Notes: generated by a model from the sequence alone, not told the origin. A stretch of 64,000 bases of DNA from JAXMCI01 sp046349435 (GCA_046349435.1 JAXMCI010000022.1:1-64000), one strand, 5' to 3'; numbered from the stretch's first letter, positions 8,972 through 17,745 are shown. Program-made: numbers and translations.

Positions 8972-10153
8972 ATGGAGCCGTCCCTGCAGGAAGCGTTCGG
9001 CCGGCGCGTCCGGCTCGGCATGGTCGGCGGCGGCGCCGATTCGGTGATCGGCGGCACGCACCTCATCGCGATGCGCGCCGACGGCCTGTGCGAGCTGGTC
9101 GCCGGCGCGCTGTCGATCGACCCGGCGGTGGCGGTCGCCACCGGCCGCCGCGAGCTGCTCGCCCAGGACCGCATCTACACCGACTGGCGCGAGATGCTGG
9201 AGCGCGAAGCGGGCCGCCCGGACCGGATCGACGCCGTCGTCGTCGCCACCCCGCCGCGGCTGCACTATCCGGTCGCCCGGGCCTTTCTCGAGCGCGGCTT
9301 CGACGTGCTCTGCGAGAAGCCGATGACGCAGGACCTGGCGGAGGCGCGCGCCCTGGCCGCCGCCGTCGGGCGCACCGGCCGGCTGTTCTGCCTGACCCAT
9401 TGCTACACCGGCTATCCGATGGTGCGGCAGGCGCGCGCCCTGGTGCGCGACGGGGCGATCGGCCGGGTCAGGCTGATCGAGGGCGAGTTCGCCATCGGCG
9501 CCGCCGGGCTGGCGCACGAGCCCGAGGACCCGGCCCGGCGCCATTGGCGCTTCCGCCTCGACCAGGCGGGCAAGGCCGGGCTGCTCGGCGAGGCCGGCTC
9601 GCACGCCTATCACATGGCCTGCTACATCACCGGGCTGGCGGCCGCGGAGGTCTCCGCCGTGATGGCCACCTATGCGCCGCGGCGCGAGGTCTACGACAAC
9701 GCCTATCTCACCCTGCGCTTCGGCGACGGGGTGCAGGGGCGGCTCTGGTACAGCTACGTCGCGGCCGGCAACGGCCACGGGCTCTCGATGAGGATCTACG
9801 GCGAGACCGGCAGCCTGTCCTGGTCGCAGGAGGAGGGCGAGATCCTCTGGCACCGGCCGCTCGAGGGGCCGCCGGTGCGGCTGGCGCGCGGCTATGACGA
9901 CCAGGCGCCCGAGGCGGAGCTCGCCACCCGCGTCCGGGCCGGGCATCCCGAGGGCTATCTGATGGCCTTCGCCTCGCTCTATCGCGACTTCGCCCGGGCG
10001 ATCATGGCGCGCGGGCTGGGGCGATCGCCCGACGACTATCTCGCGGTGCTGCCGGGCGTGCGCGACGGCGCGCTCGGCCTCGCGCTGGCCGAGGCGGCGA
10101 CCCGCTCCAACGACGAGGGCAATCGCTGGGTCGGCTGCCGGCTGGAGCCGTAG
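8972..10153 (+). CDS. Gfo/Idh/MocA family NAD(P)-dependent oxidoreductase
   Basis: 393 residues from ATG at 8972, behind a CCGGAGGGAGC ribosome-binding site. The N-terminal Rossmann fold starts at residue ~13 (RLGMVGGGADSVIGGTHL), and the family EKP motif is present in VLCEKPMTQDLAEARALA, whose Lys is the usual catalytic residue. The C-terminal alpha/beta domain (GLLGEAGSHAYHMACYITG) supplies a substrate-side His. Such enzymes oxidise or epimerise sugars, inositols or related polyols in the cytosol; the substrate cannot be told from sequence. It lies 23 bp after the frameshifted acyl-CoA synthetase and may share its transcript. Confidence 0.9.
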   Translation: MEPSLQEAFGRRVRLGMVGGGADSVIGGTHLIAMRADGLCELVAGALSIDPAVAVATGRRELLAQDRIYTDWREMLEREAGRPDRIDAVVVATPPRLHYPVARAFLERGFDVLCEKPMTQDLAEARALAAAVGRTGRLFCLTHCYTGYPMVRQARALVRDGAIGRVRLIEGEFAIGAAGLAHEPEDPARRHWRFRLDQAGKAGLLGEAGSHAYHMACYITGLAAAEVSAVMATYAPRREVYDNAYLTLRFGDGVQGRLWYSYVAAGNGHGLSMRIYGETGSLSWSQEEGEILWHRPLEGPPVRLARGYDDQAPEAELATRVRAGHPEGYLMAFASLYRDFARAIMARGLGRSPDDYLAVLPGVRDGALGLALAEAATRSNDEGNRWVGCRLEP

Positions 10154-10187
10154 CCGGCCTCAGTCTGCCAGGGTCGGCCTGCCGGGG

Positions 10188-10838
10188 TCAGCCGGCCGGG
10201 GTGAGCCGTCCGACGGAGCTGAGACGGACGCGCTCCGGAAAGACCATGCCGGGGCGGCGGTCGTAGCTGAACAGGGCGACGATGCGGCTGCGGGCGCCTT
10301 CGACCGGCGTCACCCGGTGCAGCGCCCGCCGGCCCTGGAAGATCACCAGCGTGCCGGCGTCGGCGGGCAGGCGCCGCAGCCCGGGCCAGCGTCCCTCCAT
10401 CACCGCGGCGGCGCCGTCATAGTCCTCGACACCCTCGTCGCGCAGCCAGGGGGCGAACTCGAAGACGCCGCCCTGCTCGGCCGGCTGGAGCAGCAGCGAG
10501 ACGACGAAGTCGTTGGCATCGAAGTGCCAGCCATGCTGGTCGCCGGAGCCGAGATGGGTGGTGACGCAGCTGACCAGCGGGTCGGCGCAGCGGTGGAGCG
10601 CCGGCTCGCCCAGCAGGTCCCGCACCAGCAGCGTCAGCGCGTCGTCGCCGTAGAGCCGCCGGATCCGGCCGTCCTCGGGCAGGCGGTCCATCGCCAGCAC
10701 ATGCATGCTGTAGGGATGGGTACGCCGTGCCGGATGGTCGGGCGCCAGCGCGCCTGCGGGCAGGTCGTGATAGGGGCCGAGCCGGATGTCGCGGCGGAAG
10801 CCGCCGGCCGCGCAGGCCGCCGCGGCCTCGCTCGCCAT
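10188..10838 (-). CDS. 2OG-Fe(II) oxygenase (HalD/ArpA-like); true N-terminus probably further upstream
   Basis: From the only standard start (ATG 10838) this gives 216 residues with a complete iron site, H105-x-D107 (HGWHFDAND) and H174, plus the 2-oxoglutarate Arg at ~185 (SRIV). The intact HxD indicates an oxygenase rather than a halogenase. The reading frame stays open upstream for 49 more codons to the TAG stop of the helicase gene at 10986-10988, and this stretch reads as protein (LIDTGRYPVDDPAARRGIVA ... EGCICLPGFVPAATAAA) resembling the usual N-terminus of this family. It contains no ATG, GTG or TTG; a CTG at 10973 is the best non-standard candidate. Substrate unknown, perhaps a free amino acid as for relatives. 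Confidence 0.75.
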   Translation of the reverse strand: MASEAAAACAAGGFRRDIRLGPYHDLPAGALAPDHPARRTHPYSMHVLAMDRLPEDGRIRRLYGDDALTLLVRDLLGEPALHRCADPLVSCVTTHLGSGDQHGWHFDANDFVVSLLLQPAEQGGVFEFAPWLRDEGVEDYDGAAAVMEGRWPGLRRLPADAGTLVIFQGRRALHRVTPVEGARSRIVALFSYDRRPGMVFPERVRLSSVGRLTPAG

Positions 10839-10985
10839 CGCCGCGGCCGTCGCGGCGGGGACGAAGCCGGGCAGGCAGATGCAGCCCTCGGCGGCAAGGG
10901 CATGCCGGCCAGACGCGACGATCCCGCGGCGTGCCGCGGGATCGTCGACCGGATAGCGGCCGGTGTCGATCAGGATGAGGGAGGC

Positions 10986-12554
10986 CTAGGCCGTCTTGTC
11001 GAGCAGCGCCGGGGCGGCCGGCTTCGGCAGCCGCACCGGCCGGCGCAGGAAGTCCGGCATGTGGTCGCCGAACGCGATCACCGGCGGCTCCAGCGGCTCG
11101 ACCACCCGCTCGCGGCGCTGCGGGCGCGGCGCCGGCTTGGCTCGGCACGGCGCGGGGTCGGGGCGACCTCGGCGGCGGCCGGCGCCGGCGCAGCGGCCGG
11201 GCGCTCGGTGCGTGCCCGCTCGCGCCGCGGGCTGGGCCGGGGCGGCCTCGGCGACAGCCTCGACCGCGACCGGTGCCGGCGCATCGGCCGCGCGCTCGGC
11301 GCGTGCGCGCTCGCCGCGCGGCCGCTCGCTGCGCGATCCGCGGCTCCGCTCGCGCTCGCCGGTGCGGCTCGACCGGCGGCGATCGCCGCCGCGACGGCGG
11401 CCCTCGCCGTCCTCGGGCGCGAACGCGACGGGCTCGAAGCCCTCGATGGTGATGCGGGGGATCTCGCGGCCGATCAGCTTCTCGATCGCCGCGACGAAGC
11501 GGCCGTCATCGGGGCTGGCCAGCGTGAAGGCGCGGCCCTCGCGGCCCGCCCGGCCGGTCCGCCCGATGCGGTGGACGTAGTCCTCCGGGTGGATCGGGAC
11601 GTCGAAGTTGAAGACGTGGCTCAGCGCCGCGATGTCGAGGCCGCGCGCCGCCACGTCGCTCGCCACCAGCAGCCTGAACTCGTCCCGCTTGAAGCGGTCG
11701 AGCGTCTCGACGCGCTTGGGCTGCGCCATGTCGCCATGCAGCGCCGCCACCGCGAAGCCGTGCTTCTGCAGCGACTTGGCGAGGATGTCGACGTCGCGCT
11801 TCCGGTTGCAGAAGATCAGCGCGTTCTTGACGTCCTCGGCCTTGATCAGGCGGCGCAGCGCCTCCCGCTTGTCGAGCGACTCGACGGTCACCAGGCCCTG
11901 GGTCACGGTGGCGGCCGGCGAGGCCGGCGGCGCTACCGAGATCTCCTTGGGGTTCATCAGGAAGGCGTCCGCCAGGCGCCGGATCTCCGGCGGCATGGTG
12001 GCCGAGAAGAACAGCGTCTGCCGCAGCTTCGGGATCAGCGAGACGATCTTCTCGACATCGGGGATGAAGCCCATGTCGAGCATCCGGTCGGCTTCGTCGA
12101 TCACCAGGATCTTGACGTCCGACATCAGGATCTTGCCGCGCTCGTAGAGGTCGAGCAGGCGGCCGGGCGTGGCGATCAGCACGTCGACGCCGCGGTCGAG
12201 GCGGCGCTCCTGGTCGGAGAAGCTCTCGCCGCCGATCAGCAGGGCCATGCTGAGCTTGTTGTACTTGCCGTAGATCTCGAAGTTCTCCGCCACCTGCGCG
12301 GCGAGCTCGCGGGTCGGCTCGACGATCAGCGAGCGCGGCATGCGCGCCCGGGCGCGGCCGCTCGCCAGGATGTCGATCATCGGCAAGGTGAAGGCGGCGG
12401 TCTTGCCGGTGCCGGTCTGGGCGCAGCCAAGCAGGTCGCGACCCATCAGCACGACGGGAATGGCCTGGCCCTGGATCGGGGTGGGCGTGGTGTAGCCGGC
12501 ATCGCCGACCGCGCGTACGAGTTCCGGGCTGAGCCCGAGTTCAGAAAATGGCAT
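10986..12554 (-). CDS. rhlE: DEAD-box ATP-dependent RNA helicase (RhlE type)
   Basis: 522 residues from ATG at 12554 (MPFSELGLSPELV, the usual RhlE opening; a TTG 18 bases upstream is possible). Q motif GYTTPTPIQ, Walker A AQTGTGKT, DEAD box (VIDEADRMLDMGF), SAT (FFSATMP) and HRIGRTGRAGR are all present, so both RecA domains are complete to residue ~375. A long Arg/Ala/Pro-rich basic tail follows and ends in FGDHMPDFLRRPVRL, as in alphaproteobacterial homologues. It unwinds RNA in ribosome assembly or mRNA decay, often in the cold. Within the tail (~11110-11230) the neighbouring frame reads at least as naturally as the annotated one, so a pair of compensating indels is possible there. Confidence 0.92.
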   Translation of the reverse strand: MPFSELGLSPELVRAVGDAGYTTPTPIQGQAIPVVLMGRDLLGCAQTGTGKTAAFTLPMIDILASGRARARMPRSLIVEPTRELAAQVAENFEIYGKYNKLSMALLIGGESFSDQERRLDRGVDVLIATPGRLLDLYERGKILMSDVKILVIDEADRMLDMGFIPDVEKIVSLIPKLRQTLFFSATMPPEIRRLADAFLMNPKEISVAPPASPAATVTQGLVTVESLDKREALRRLIKAEDVKNALIFCNRKRDVDILAKSLQKHGFAVAALHGDMAQPKRVETLDRFKRDEFRLLVASDVAARGLDIAALSHVFNFDVPIHPEDYVHRIGRTGRAGREGRAFTLASPDDGRFVAAIEKLIGREIPRITIEGFEPVAFAPEDGEGRRRGGDRRRSSRTGERERSRGSRSERPRGERARAERAADAPAPVAVEAVAEAAPAQPAARAGTHRAPGRCAGAGRRRGRPDPAPCRAKPAPRPQRRERVVEPLEPPVIAFGDHMPDFLRRPVRLPKPAAPALLDKTA

Positions 12555-12580
12555 GTTGTCCGATGCGGGCAATAGGAACG

Positions 12581-12626
12581 AAAAAACCCTCGAGCGGGGA
12601 AGCCGGTGCCCGTCGACCGCGGCTTC
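12581..12626 (-). promoter_or_regulatory. Hairpin plus T-run in the rhlE leader (possible attenuator)
   Basis: In the ~75-base 5' leader of the helicase gene the minus strand forms a 7-bp perfect stem GAAGCCG/CGGCTTC (arms 12620-12626 and 12599-12605), then a short CCC/GGG stem, then six T (12586-12581). This looks like a transcription attenuator; RNA helicase genes are sometimes controlled through leader structure. No folding was computed. Confidence 0.3.
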
Positions 12627-12636
12627 GACTGCGCTG

Positions 12637-12663
12637 ATATAGGGAAAACTGTGGAAAAGTCAA
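12637..12663 (-). promoter_or_regulatory. Probable sigma-70 promoter of rhlE
   Basis: On the minus strand TTGACT (12663-12658) and CTATAT (12642-12637) match the alphaproteobacterial housekeeping consensus. The spacer is short at 15 bases (16 if TATATC is taken as the -10). It lies in one of the few AT-richer patches of the window. Confidence 0.5.
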
Positions 12664-12712
12664 TCGCGCGCGGCCCAAATCGCGGGGAAATCGGGCCGGA
12701 AAGGAACGTTTC

Positions 12713-13255
12713 ATGCTGATCGAGCGCCGTCACTCCGCCCTGCTGCTGGTCGACGTGCAGGAAAAGCTGCTGCCGGCCATGGCCGATCCCGAATCGCTGC
12801 TGCCGCGGCTGGAGCTGCTGCTGCGCGCCGCCGCCCGGCTCGGCGTGCCGGTGCTGGCCTCCGAGCAGTATCGCAAGGGGCTGGGACCGACCGTGCCGGC
12901 GCTGCAGGCGCTGCTGCCCGAGGGCGCGGTGGGCGAGAAGCTGGCCTTCTCCTGCATCGCCGACGAGGGCCTGCGCGGCCGCGTCACCGGACTCGGCCGG
13001 CCGCAGGTCGTGGTCGCCGGCATCGAGGCGCATGTCTGCGTGCTGCAGACGGCGCTCGACCTGCTGCGGATCGGGCTGGCGCCGGTGGTGGTGGCCGACG
13101 GGGTGATGTCGCGTCGGCCGGCCGATCGCGAGGCCGCGCTCGCCCGGATGCGCCAGGCCGGCGTCGTGGTGGCGAGCGCCGAGATGGTGGTGTTCGAGTG
13201 GCTGGGCGAGGCCGGCACGCCCGAGTTCCGCGACCTCATCCGGCTGATCCGCTGA
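12713..13255 (+). CDS. Isochorismatase-family cysteine hydrolase
   Basis: 180 residues from ATG 12713, preceded by GGAAAGGAACG. The catalytic triad of the family is visible: D14 (LLVDVQEKL), K76 (VGEKLAFSC) and C109 in the signature GIEAHVCV, with the cis-peptide-like region just before the Cys. The family hydrolyses amides or enol ethers (nicotinamide, isochorismate, carbamates); this short YcaC-like form has no assigned substrate. Ten bases separate it from the next alpha/beta-hydrolase gene, so the two are probably co-transcribed. Confidence 0.88.
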   Translation: MLIERRHSALLLVDVQEKLLPAMADPESLLPRLELLLRAAARLGVPVLASEQYRKGLGPTVPALQALLPEGAVGEKLAFSCIADEGLRGRVTGLGRPQVVVAGIEAHVCVLQTALDLLRIGLAPVVVADGVMSRRPADREAALARMRQAGVVVASAEMVVFEWLGEAGTPEFRDLIRLIR

Positions 13256-13265
13256 GGCCGGCCGC

Positions 13266-13994
13266 GTGCCGCGCCTGGCGCTGGCGCTGCTGCCGGGCCT
13301 GCTCTGCGACGCCGCCCTGTGGCGGCACCAGCTGGCCGACCTCGCCGACGTCGCGGAGATGCAGGTCGCCGACCTCACGCTGGACGATTCGATCGACGGC
13401 ATGGCGGCCCGACTGCTGTCCGCAATGCCCGGGCGCTTCGCCGTCGCGGCGATGTCGATGGGCGGCCATGTCGCGCTCGCCCTGCAGCGGGCGGCGCCGG
13501 CCCGCGTGCTCGGGCTGGCGCTGCTCGGCGCCTCGGCGCGGTCGGAGAATGCGGCGGATGCGGCCCGCCGCCTGGCGCTCGCCGAGCTGCGCACCCGCGG
13601 CCGCTGGCGCGGGGTGACGCAGCCGATGCTGGCCGGCCTGGTCCATCCCGACGCGCTGGCCGATCCGGCGATCGGCGCCGCCATCCGCGCGATGGCCGAG
13701 CGGGTCGGCGCCGCCGCCTTCCGCCGGCAGGAGCAGGCGCTCGCCGCGCGACCCGACGCCCGGCCCGGGCTGGCCGCGATCGCCTGCCCGACCCTGGTGA
13801 TCTCCGGCGCCGATGATCGCCGCGTGCCGCCGCCGCTGCAGGCCGAGATCGCCGCCGCCGTGCCGGGGGCGGAGCGGCTGACCCTCCCGCGCTGCGGCCA
13901 TGTCGCGCCGCTGGAGCGGCCGGCCGAGGTCTCGGCGGCGCTCCGCCGCTGGCTCGCCCGCTGCGCCGCCGCCGCTCAGCAGTCGCGCAGATAG
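13266..13994 (+). CDS. Alpha/beta-fold hydrolase
   Basis: 242 residues from a GTG start 10 bp after the isochorismatase-family gene. Nucleophile elbow A-M-S64-M-G-G, an acid in the SGADDRRVPP loop and the catalytic His in RCGHVAPLERPAEV give a full Ser-Asp-His triad; LLPGLLCDAALW supplies the oxyanion-hole region. Cytosolic esterase or similar; substrate unknown. Its 3' end overlaps the 3' end of the convergent lipoprotein gene by 19 bp. Confidence 0.88.
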   Translation: MPRLALALLPGLLCDAALWRHQLADLADVAEMQVADLTLDDSIDGMAARLLSAMPGRFAVAAMSMGGHVALALQRAAPARVLGLALLGASARSENAADAARRLALAELRTRGRWRGVTQPMLAGLVHPDALADPAIGAAIRAMAERVGAAAFRRQEQALAARPDARPGLAAIACPTLVISGADDRRVPPPLQAEIAAAVPGAERLTLPRCGHVAPLERPAEVSAALRRWLARCAAAAQQSRR

Positions 13995-14533
13995 AGGCAG
14001 CCGCGGTCGCGCAGCTCCGGGTTGTCGGTCGGGAACAGCGCCATCGTCACCATGCGCACGAACGCGACGAAACGCGGATCGTCGGGTCCGTCGGCGGCCG
14101 GCAGCTCGGCGGTGAGATAGGTCAGCGCGAGCCCGTCGCGGCAGAAGCCGGCGAGCAGCCGCACCGGCCGCTGTCCCGGCGCCGGCGCCACCGGCGGCGG
14201 CGGTCCGAGGCAGAAATGCAGGTGGTCGGAGGCGATCGGGCCGTTGAAGAGCAGCCGGACGGCGTAGGGCAGGGGCACGTCGCCGGCCGCCGGGACGAAG
14301 GCGACGGGCGGGCCGAAATGGGCGTCGTACATCGTCGCGCTCAACACCCCGGCGAGGCGCTCGGGCGGCGCGGCGAAGGGGTTGCCGCGGATCTCCAGCG
14401 GCAGGCTCGGCTTCGACGTGAGCTCGTCGAAGGTGTAGGCATAATCGACGGTGCGATGGGCGATGATTCCGCTGCCCGGGGTGCAGGCGGCGAGCAGGAT
14501 GACAAGTACGAAGGCGGGTAAGCGTGCGATCAT
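13976..14533 (-). CDS. Putative lipoprotein of unknown function
   Basis: 185 residues from ATG 14533. The N-terminus is a lipoprotein signal: MIARL, a hydrophobic stretch AFVLVILL, then lipobox L-A-A-C with Cys at residue 17 and C-T-P-G after it. The mature part is Pro-rich in the middle (FCLGPPPPVAPAPGQRP) and has four further Cys, two near the C-terminus (CLYLRDC), suggesting disulfides outside the cytosol. No family recognised. It is convergent with, and overlaps, the alpha/beta hydrolase. Confidence 0.7.
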   Translation of the reverse strand: MIARLPAFVLVILLAACTPGSGIIAHRTVDYAYTFDELTSKPSLPLEIRGNPFAAPPERLAGVLSATMYDAHFGPPVAFVPAAGDVPLPYAVRLLFNGPIASDHLHFCLGPPPPVAPAPGQRPVRLLAGFCRDGLALTYLTAELPAADGPDDPRFVAFVRMVTMALFPTDNPELRDRGCLYLRDC

Positions 14534-14615
14534 GACGGCTCGGTACTATCTATGGCGTCGGCGCGGCGGCCGGGCAACCGGCCGGCCCGCTGTCGCGCCA
14601 TGAGCCCGCGGAGCG

Positions 14616-15641
14616 ATGAGCCTAGCCACCTTCGACCGACCGACGCCACTGCCCGCGCCGCATGGCGAGCCGCCGCTGTCGGGCCGGCCCCGCCCGCCCT
14701 GGCGGCCGGCCACGATCATCGGGATCCTGCTCGCCATCCTGCTGCATGCGGGCGGCGTCGTGCTGGTGACCGAAGGCGAGCGCTGGGTCAGGCGGCCGCC
14801 GCCGCCGATGGCGATCCCGATCAGCATCGTGATGCAGCCGCCGCCGGTGGCCGAGCCGCCGAAGCCGCCCGCGCCGAAGCCCAAGCCGCCCGAGCCGAAG
14901 CCGCCGGAGCCCAAGCCGCCCGAGCCCAAGCCGGCGCCGCCGCCACCGCCGCCGCCGCCACCCGAGCCGCAGAGCGAGCTGCGCCAGTCCGGCCCCGACC
15001 AGCGAACCACCGTGCTGCGCGACGAGCTCGAGAAGAAGAAGACCGGGGCCAGCCCCGGGCAGCAGCTCGCGGCGCCGCCGCCGGAGCCGACCGCGCCGCC
15101 GCAGGCGCCCCGCCCGGCGCCGCCGAAGAAGCCCACGGTCAAGCGTCCGACGCCGCCTCCCAGCCCGGCACCGCCCTCGGCGCAGCCCTCCTACCAGCCC
15201 CAGGCGCAGCTCGGGCCCAACGGCTTCGTCGTGCCGTCGCGGCCCAAGCAGCAGGCCTACGCGCCCCAGGCGCAGTCCAGCCGGTCCTTCGCCTACAACG
15301 CGCCGCAGGCCGGCGGGGTCGGCGGCAAGGACGAGGGGTTCTATTCCGAGGACGGGCTGACCGGCGATCCATATCTCAACCTGCTCCGCGACCGCGTGCA
15401 GCGGAGCCTGCCGGAGAACAACGATCTGGCGCCGAACCGGCGCGTCGTCGTCCAGGTTTCGATCAACCGCGACGGCACCTTCGCGGGCTATCAGATCCTT
15501 CGGACCTCGGGCCAGGACCGCATCGACAACCTGGTCCTGATGGCCGTTCAGCGCGCCGCACCGATGCCGCCGGTTCCATCCGGCTATCCCGGCGGCGATC
15601 CGATCTACGTGCAGGGCGTGCTCTACGTCCCGTCCTTCTGA
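14616..15641 (+). CDS. TonB/TolA-like energy-transducer protein with Pro-rich spacer
   Basis: 341 residues. A short cytosolic N-terminus is followed by one membrane segment at residues ~33-52 (ATIIGILLAILLHAGGVVLV), then a periplasmic spacer with repeated PKPPEPK units and a poly-Pro run (~75-120), then low-complexity Ala/Pro/Gln sequence. The C-terminal ~85 residues form a TonB-C/TolA-like domain (DPYLNLLRDRVQRSLPENND ... VVVQVSINRDGTFAGYQIL ... APMPPVPSGYP). It should link inner-membrane proton-motive force to the outer membrane. No exbB/exbD or tolQ/R is adjacent in this window. TonB versus TolA cannot be settled from sequence alone. Confidence 0.8.
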   Translation: MSLATFDRPTPLPAPHGEPPLSGRPRPPWRPATIIGILLAILLHAGGVVLVTEGERWVRRPPPPMAIPISIVMQPPPVAEPPKPPAPKPKPPEPKPPEPKPPEPKPAPPPPPPPPPEPQSELRQSGPDQRTTVLRDELEKKKTGASPGQQLAAPPPEPTAPPQAPRPAPPKKPTVKRPTPPPSPAPPSAQPSYQPQAQLGPNGFVVPSRPKQQAYAPQAQSSRSFAYNAPQAGGVGGKDEGFYSEDGLTGDPYLNLLRDRVQRSLPENNDLAPNRRVVVQVSINRDGTFAGYQILRTSGQDRIDNLVLMAVQRAAPMPPVPSGYPGGDPIYVQGVLYVPSF

Positions 15642-15644
15642 CGG

Positions 15645-17645
15645 TCAGACGTCCAGCGCCTGCTCGCCGACGAAGCGGGCGCGCTCCTGGATGAAGGCGA
15701 AGCGCAGCTCCGGCTTCCGGCCCATCAGGCTCTCCACCAGGTCGGCGGTCTCGCGCGCCTGGGCGCGCTGCTCCTCGGCCTCGGCGTAGCGGTCGGGGAC
15801 GCGGACCTGCAGCAGGGTGCGCTTGCGCGGGTCCATCGTGGTGTCGCGCAGCTGCGCCGTCGGCATCTCGCCGAGGCCCTTGAAGCGGCTGACCTCGACC
15901 TTGCCGCGGCCGTTGAGCTGCTTGGCCATCACCTCCGCCTTGTGCGCGTCGTCGCGGGCGTAGATCGTGGTCGCGCCCTGGGTCAGGCGGTAGAGCGGCG
16001 GCAGCGCGAGATAGAGATGGCCGCCCTCGATCAGCTTCGGCATCTCGCGATAGAAGAAGGTCATCAGCAGCGAGGCGATGTGGGCGCCGTCGACGTCGGC
16101 GTCGGTCATGATGATGACCCGCTCGTAGCGCAGCCGGGCCTCGTCGTACTTGTCGCGCGTGCCGCAGCCGAGCGCCTGGGTCAGGTCGATCAGCTCCTGG
16201 TTGGCCTTCAGCTTGTCGCTCGAGGCGCTGACGACGTTGAGGATCTTGCCGCGCAGCGGCAGCACCGCCTGGGTGTCGCGCTGCCGCGCCTGCTTCGCCG
16301 AGCCGCCGGCCGAATCGCCCTCGACGATGAACAGCTCGGTGCCGTCGGCGCTGTCGCGCGTGCAGTCGGCGAGCTTGCCCGGCAGCCGCAGCTTCCGCGT
16401 CGCCGTCTTGCGCACCAGCTCCTTGTCCTGCCGCCGGCGCAGCCGCTCCTCGGCGCGCTCGATCATCCGCTCGACCAGGTCGCGGGCGCGTTCCGGATCG
16501 CCCGACAGCCAGTGGTCGAAATGATCCTTGATCGAGGCCTCGACCAGCCGCGTCGCCTCCGCCGAGGCGAGCTTCTCCTTGGTCTGGCCCTGGAACTGCG
16601 GCTCCTGGATGAACAGCGAGAGCAGCATCGAGGCGCCGCCGGTGATGTCCTCGGCGGTGACCGGCGCCACCTTGCGATTGCCGGTCAGCTCGCCATAGGC
16701 CTTGAGCGAGCGCAGCAGCCCGGTGCGCAGCCCGGCCTCGTGGGTGCCGCCCTCCGGCGTCGGCACGGTGTTGCAGTAGGAGTGCAGGAAGCCGTCGGAA
16801 TCGGCCGGCCAGGCGATCGCCCATTCGACCTTGCCGCGGCCCTCCGGGAAGGTCGCCTCGCCGAAGAACGGCGTCGCCGTCACCGTCGGCCGGCCGGCCA
16901 GGTCGGCGTTCAGGAAGTCGAGGAGGCCGCCGGGGAAGTGCAGCGTCTCGCGCTCCGGCACGCCGGCATCGGCGGCGAGCAGCGCCGGGTCGCAGCTCCA
17001 GCGCAGCTCGACGCCGCGGAAGAGATAGGCCTTGGAGCGGGCCATGCGGTAGAGCCGCTCCGGCTTGAAGCGCAGCTCGGTGCCGAAGATCTGCGGGTCG
17101 GGATGGAAGCGGATCACGGTGCCGCGGCGGTTCGGCGCCGGGCCAGCAGCGCGCAGCGGCCCCTTCGGCTTGCCGCGGGCGTAGTCCTGCGCCCAGAGCT
17201 GGCGGTCGCGGGCGACCTCGACGGAGAGCCGGTCGGCCAGCGCGTTGACCACCGACAGGCCGACCCCGTGCAGCCCGCCCGACGTGGTATAAGCCTTGCC
17301 CCCGAACTTGCCGCCGGAATGCAGCGTGGTGAGGATGATCTCCAGCGCCGACTTGTCCTTGAACTTGGGATGCGGGTCGACCGGGATGCCGCGGCCGTTG
17401 TCGCGCACCGTCACCGTCTCGTCGGCGCCCAGCTCCAGCTCGATCCGCGTCGCGTGCCCGGCGACCGCCTCGTCCATGGCGTTGTCGAGCAGCTCGGCGA
17501 CGAGGTGGTGCAGGGCCCGCTCGTCGGTGCCGCCGATATACATGCCGGGGCGCCGGCGCACCGGCTCCAGCCCCTCCAGGACCTCGATGTCCTTGGCGGT
17601 ATATTCGGGGGTCTTGCGGGCGGTGTTGTCGAAGAGATCGGCCAT
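15645..17645 (-). CDS. parE: DNA topoisomerase IV subunit B
   Basis: 666 residues from ATG 17645. GHKL ATPase domain with LEPVRRRPGMYIGG, the Mg-binding Asn region ELLDNAMDEAVAGHA and the ATP-lid glycines (TSGGLHGVGLSVVNALAD); TOPRIM domain with EGDSAGGSAKQARQ near residue 440 and the metal site DADVDGAHI near 513; C-terminal RFKGLGEMPTAQL. With ParC it decatenates replicated chromosomes. Length and the absence of a GyrB-type insertion favour ParE over GyrB. It converges on the TonB-like gene with only 3 bp between the stops. Confidence 0.95.
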   Translation of the reverse strand: MADLFDNTARKTPEYTAKDIEVLEGLEPVRRRPGMYIGGTDERALHHLVAELLDNAMDEAVAGHATRIELELGADETVTVRDNGRGIPVDPHPKFKDKSALEIILTTLHSGGKFGGKAYTTSGGLHGVGLSVVNALADRLSVEVARDRQLWAQDYARGKPKGPLRAAGPAPNRRGTVIRFHPDPQIFGTELRFKPERLYRMARSKAYLFRGVELRWSCDPALLAADAGVPERETLHFPGGLLDFLNADLAGRPTVTATPFFGEATFPEGRGKVEWAIAWPADSDGFLHSYCNTVPTPEGGTHEAGLRTGLLRSLKAYGELTGNRKVAPVTAEDITGGASMLLSLFIQEPQFQGQTKEKLASAEATRLVEASIKDHFDHWLSGDPERARDLVERMIERAEERLRRRQDKELVRKTATRKLRLPGKLADCTRDSADGTELFIVEGDSAGGSAKQARQRDTQAVLPLRGKILNVVSASSDKLKANQELIDLTQALGCGTRDKYDEARLRYERVIIMTDADVDGAHIASLLMTFFYREMPKLIEGGHLYLALPPLYRLTQGATTIYARDDAHKAEVMAKQLNGRGKVEVSRFKGLGEMPTAQLRDTTMDPRKRTLLQVRVPDRYAEAEEQRAQARETADLVESLMGRKPELRFAFIQERARFVGEQALDV

Positions 17646-17745
17646 GGCGGATTATCGGACCGTTGCTGCACCGCATCAAGCTGGATGCGGTAGGGAACAA
17701 AATTAGAACCCGCCTAGATCTTGGGGGCAAAGGAGGCAAAAGGCA

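Noticed and set aside
10317..12575. 752-codon open frame on the plus strand opposite the oxygenase and helicase
   Set aside because: Mirrors two genes with clear catalytic motifs; the translation is low-complexity and lacks any fold signature.
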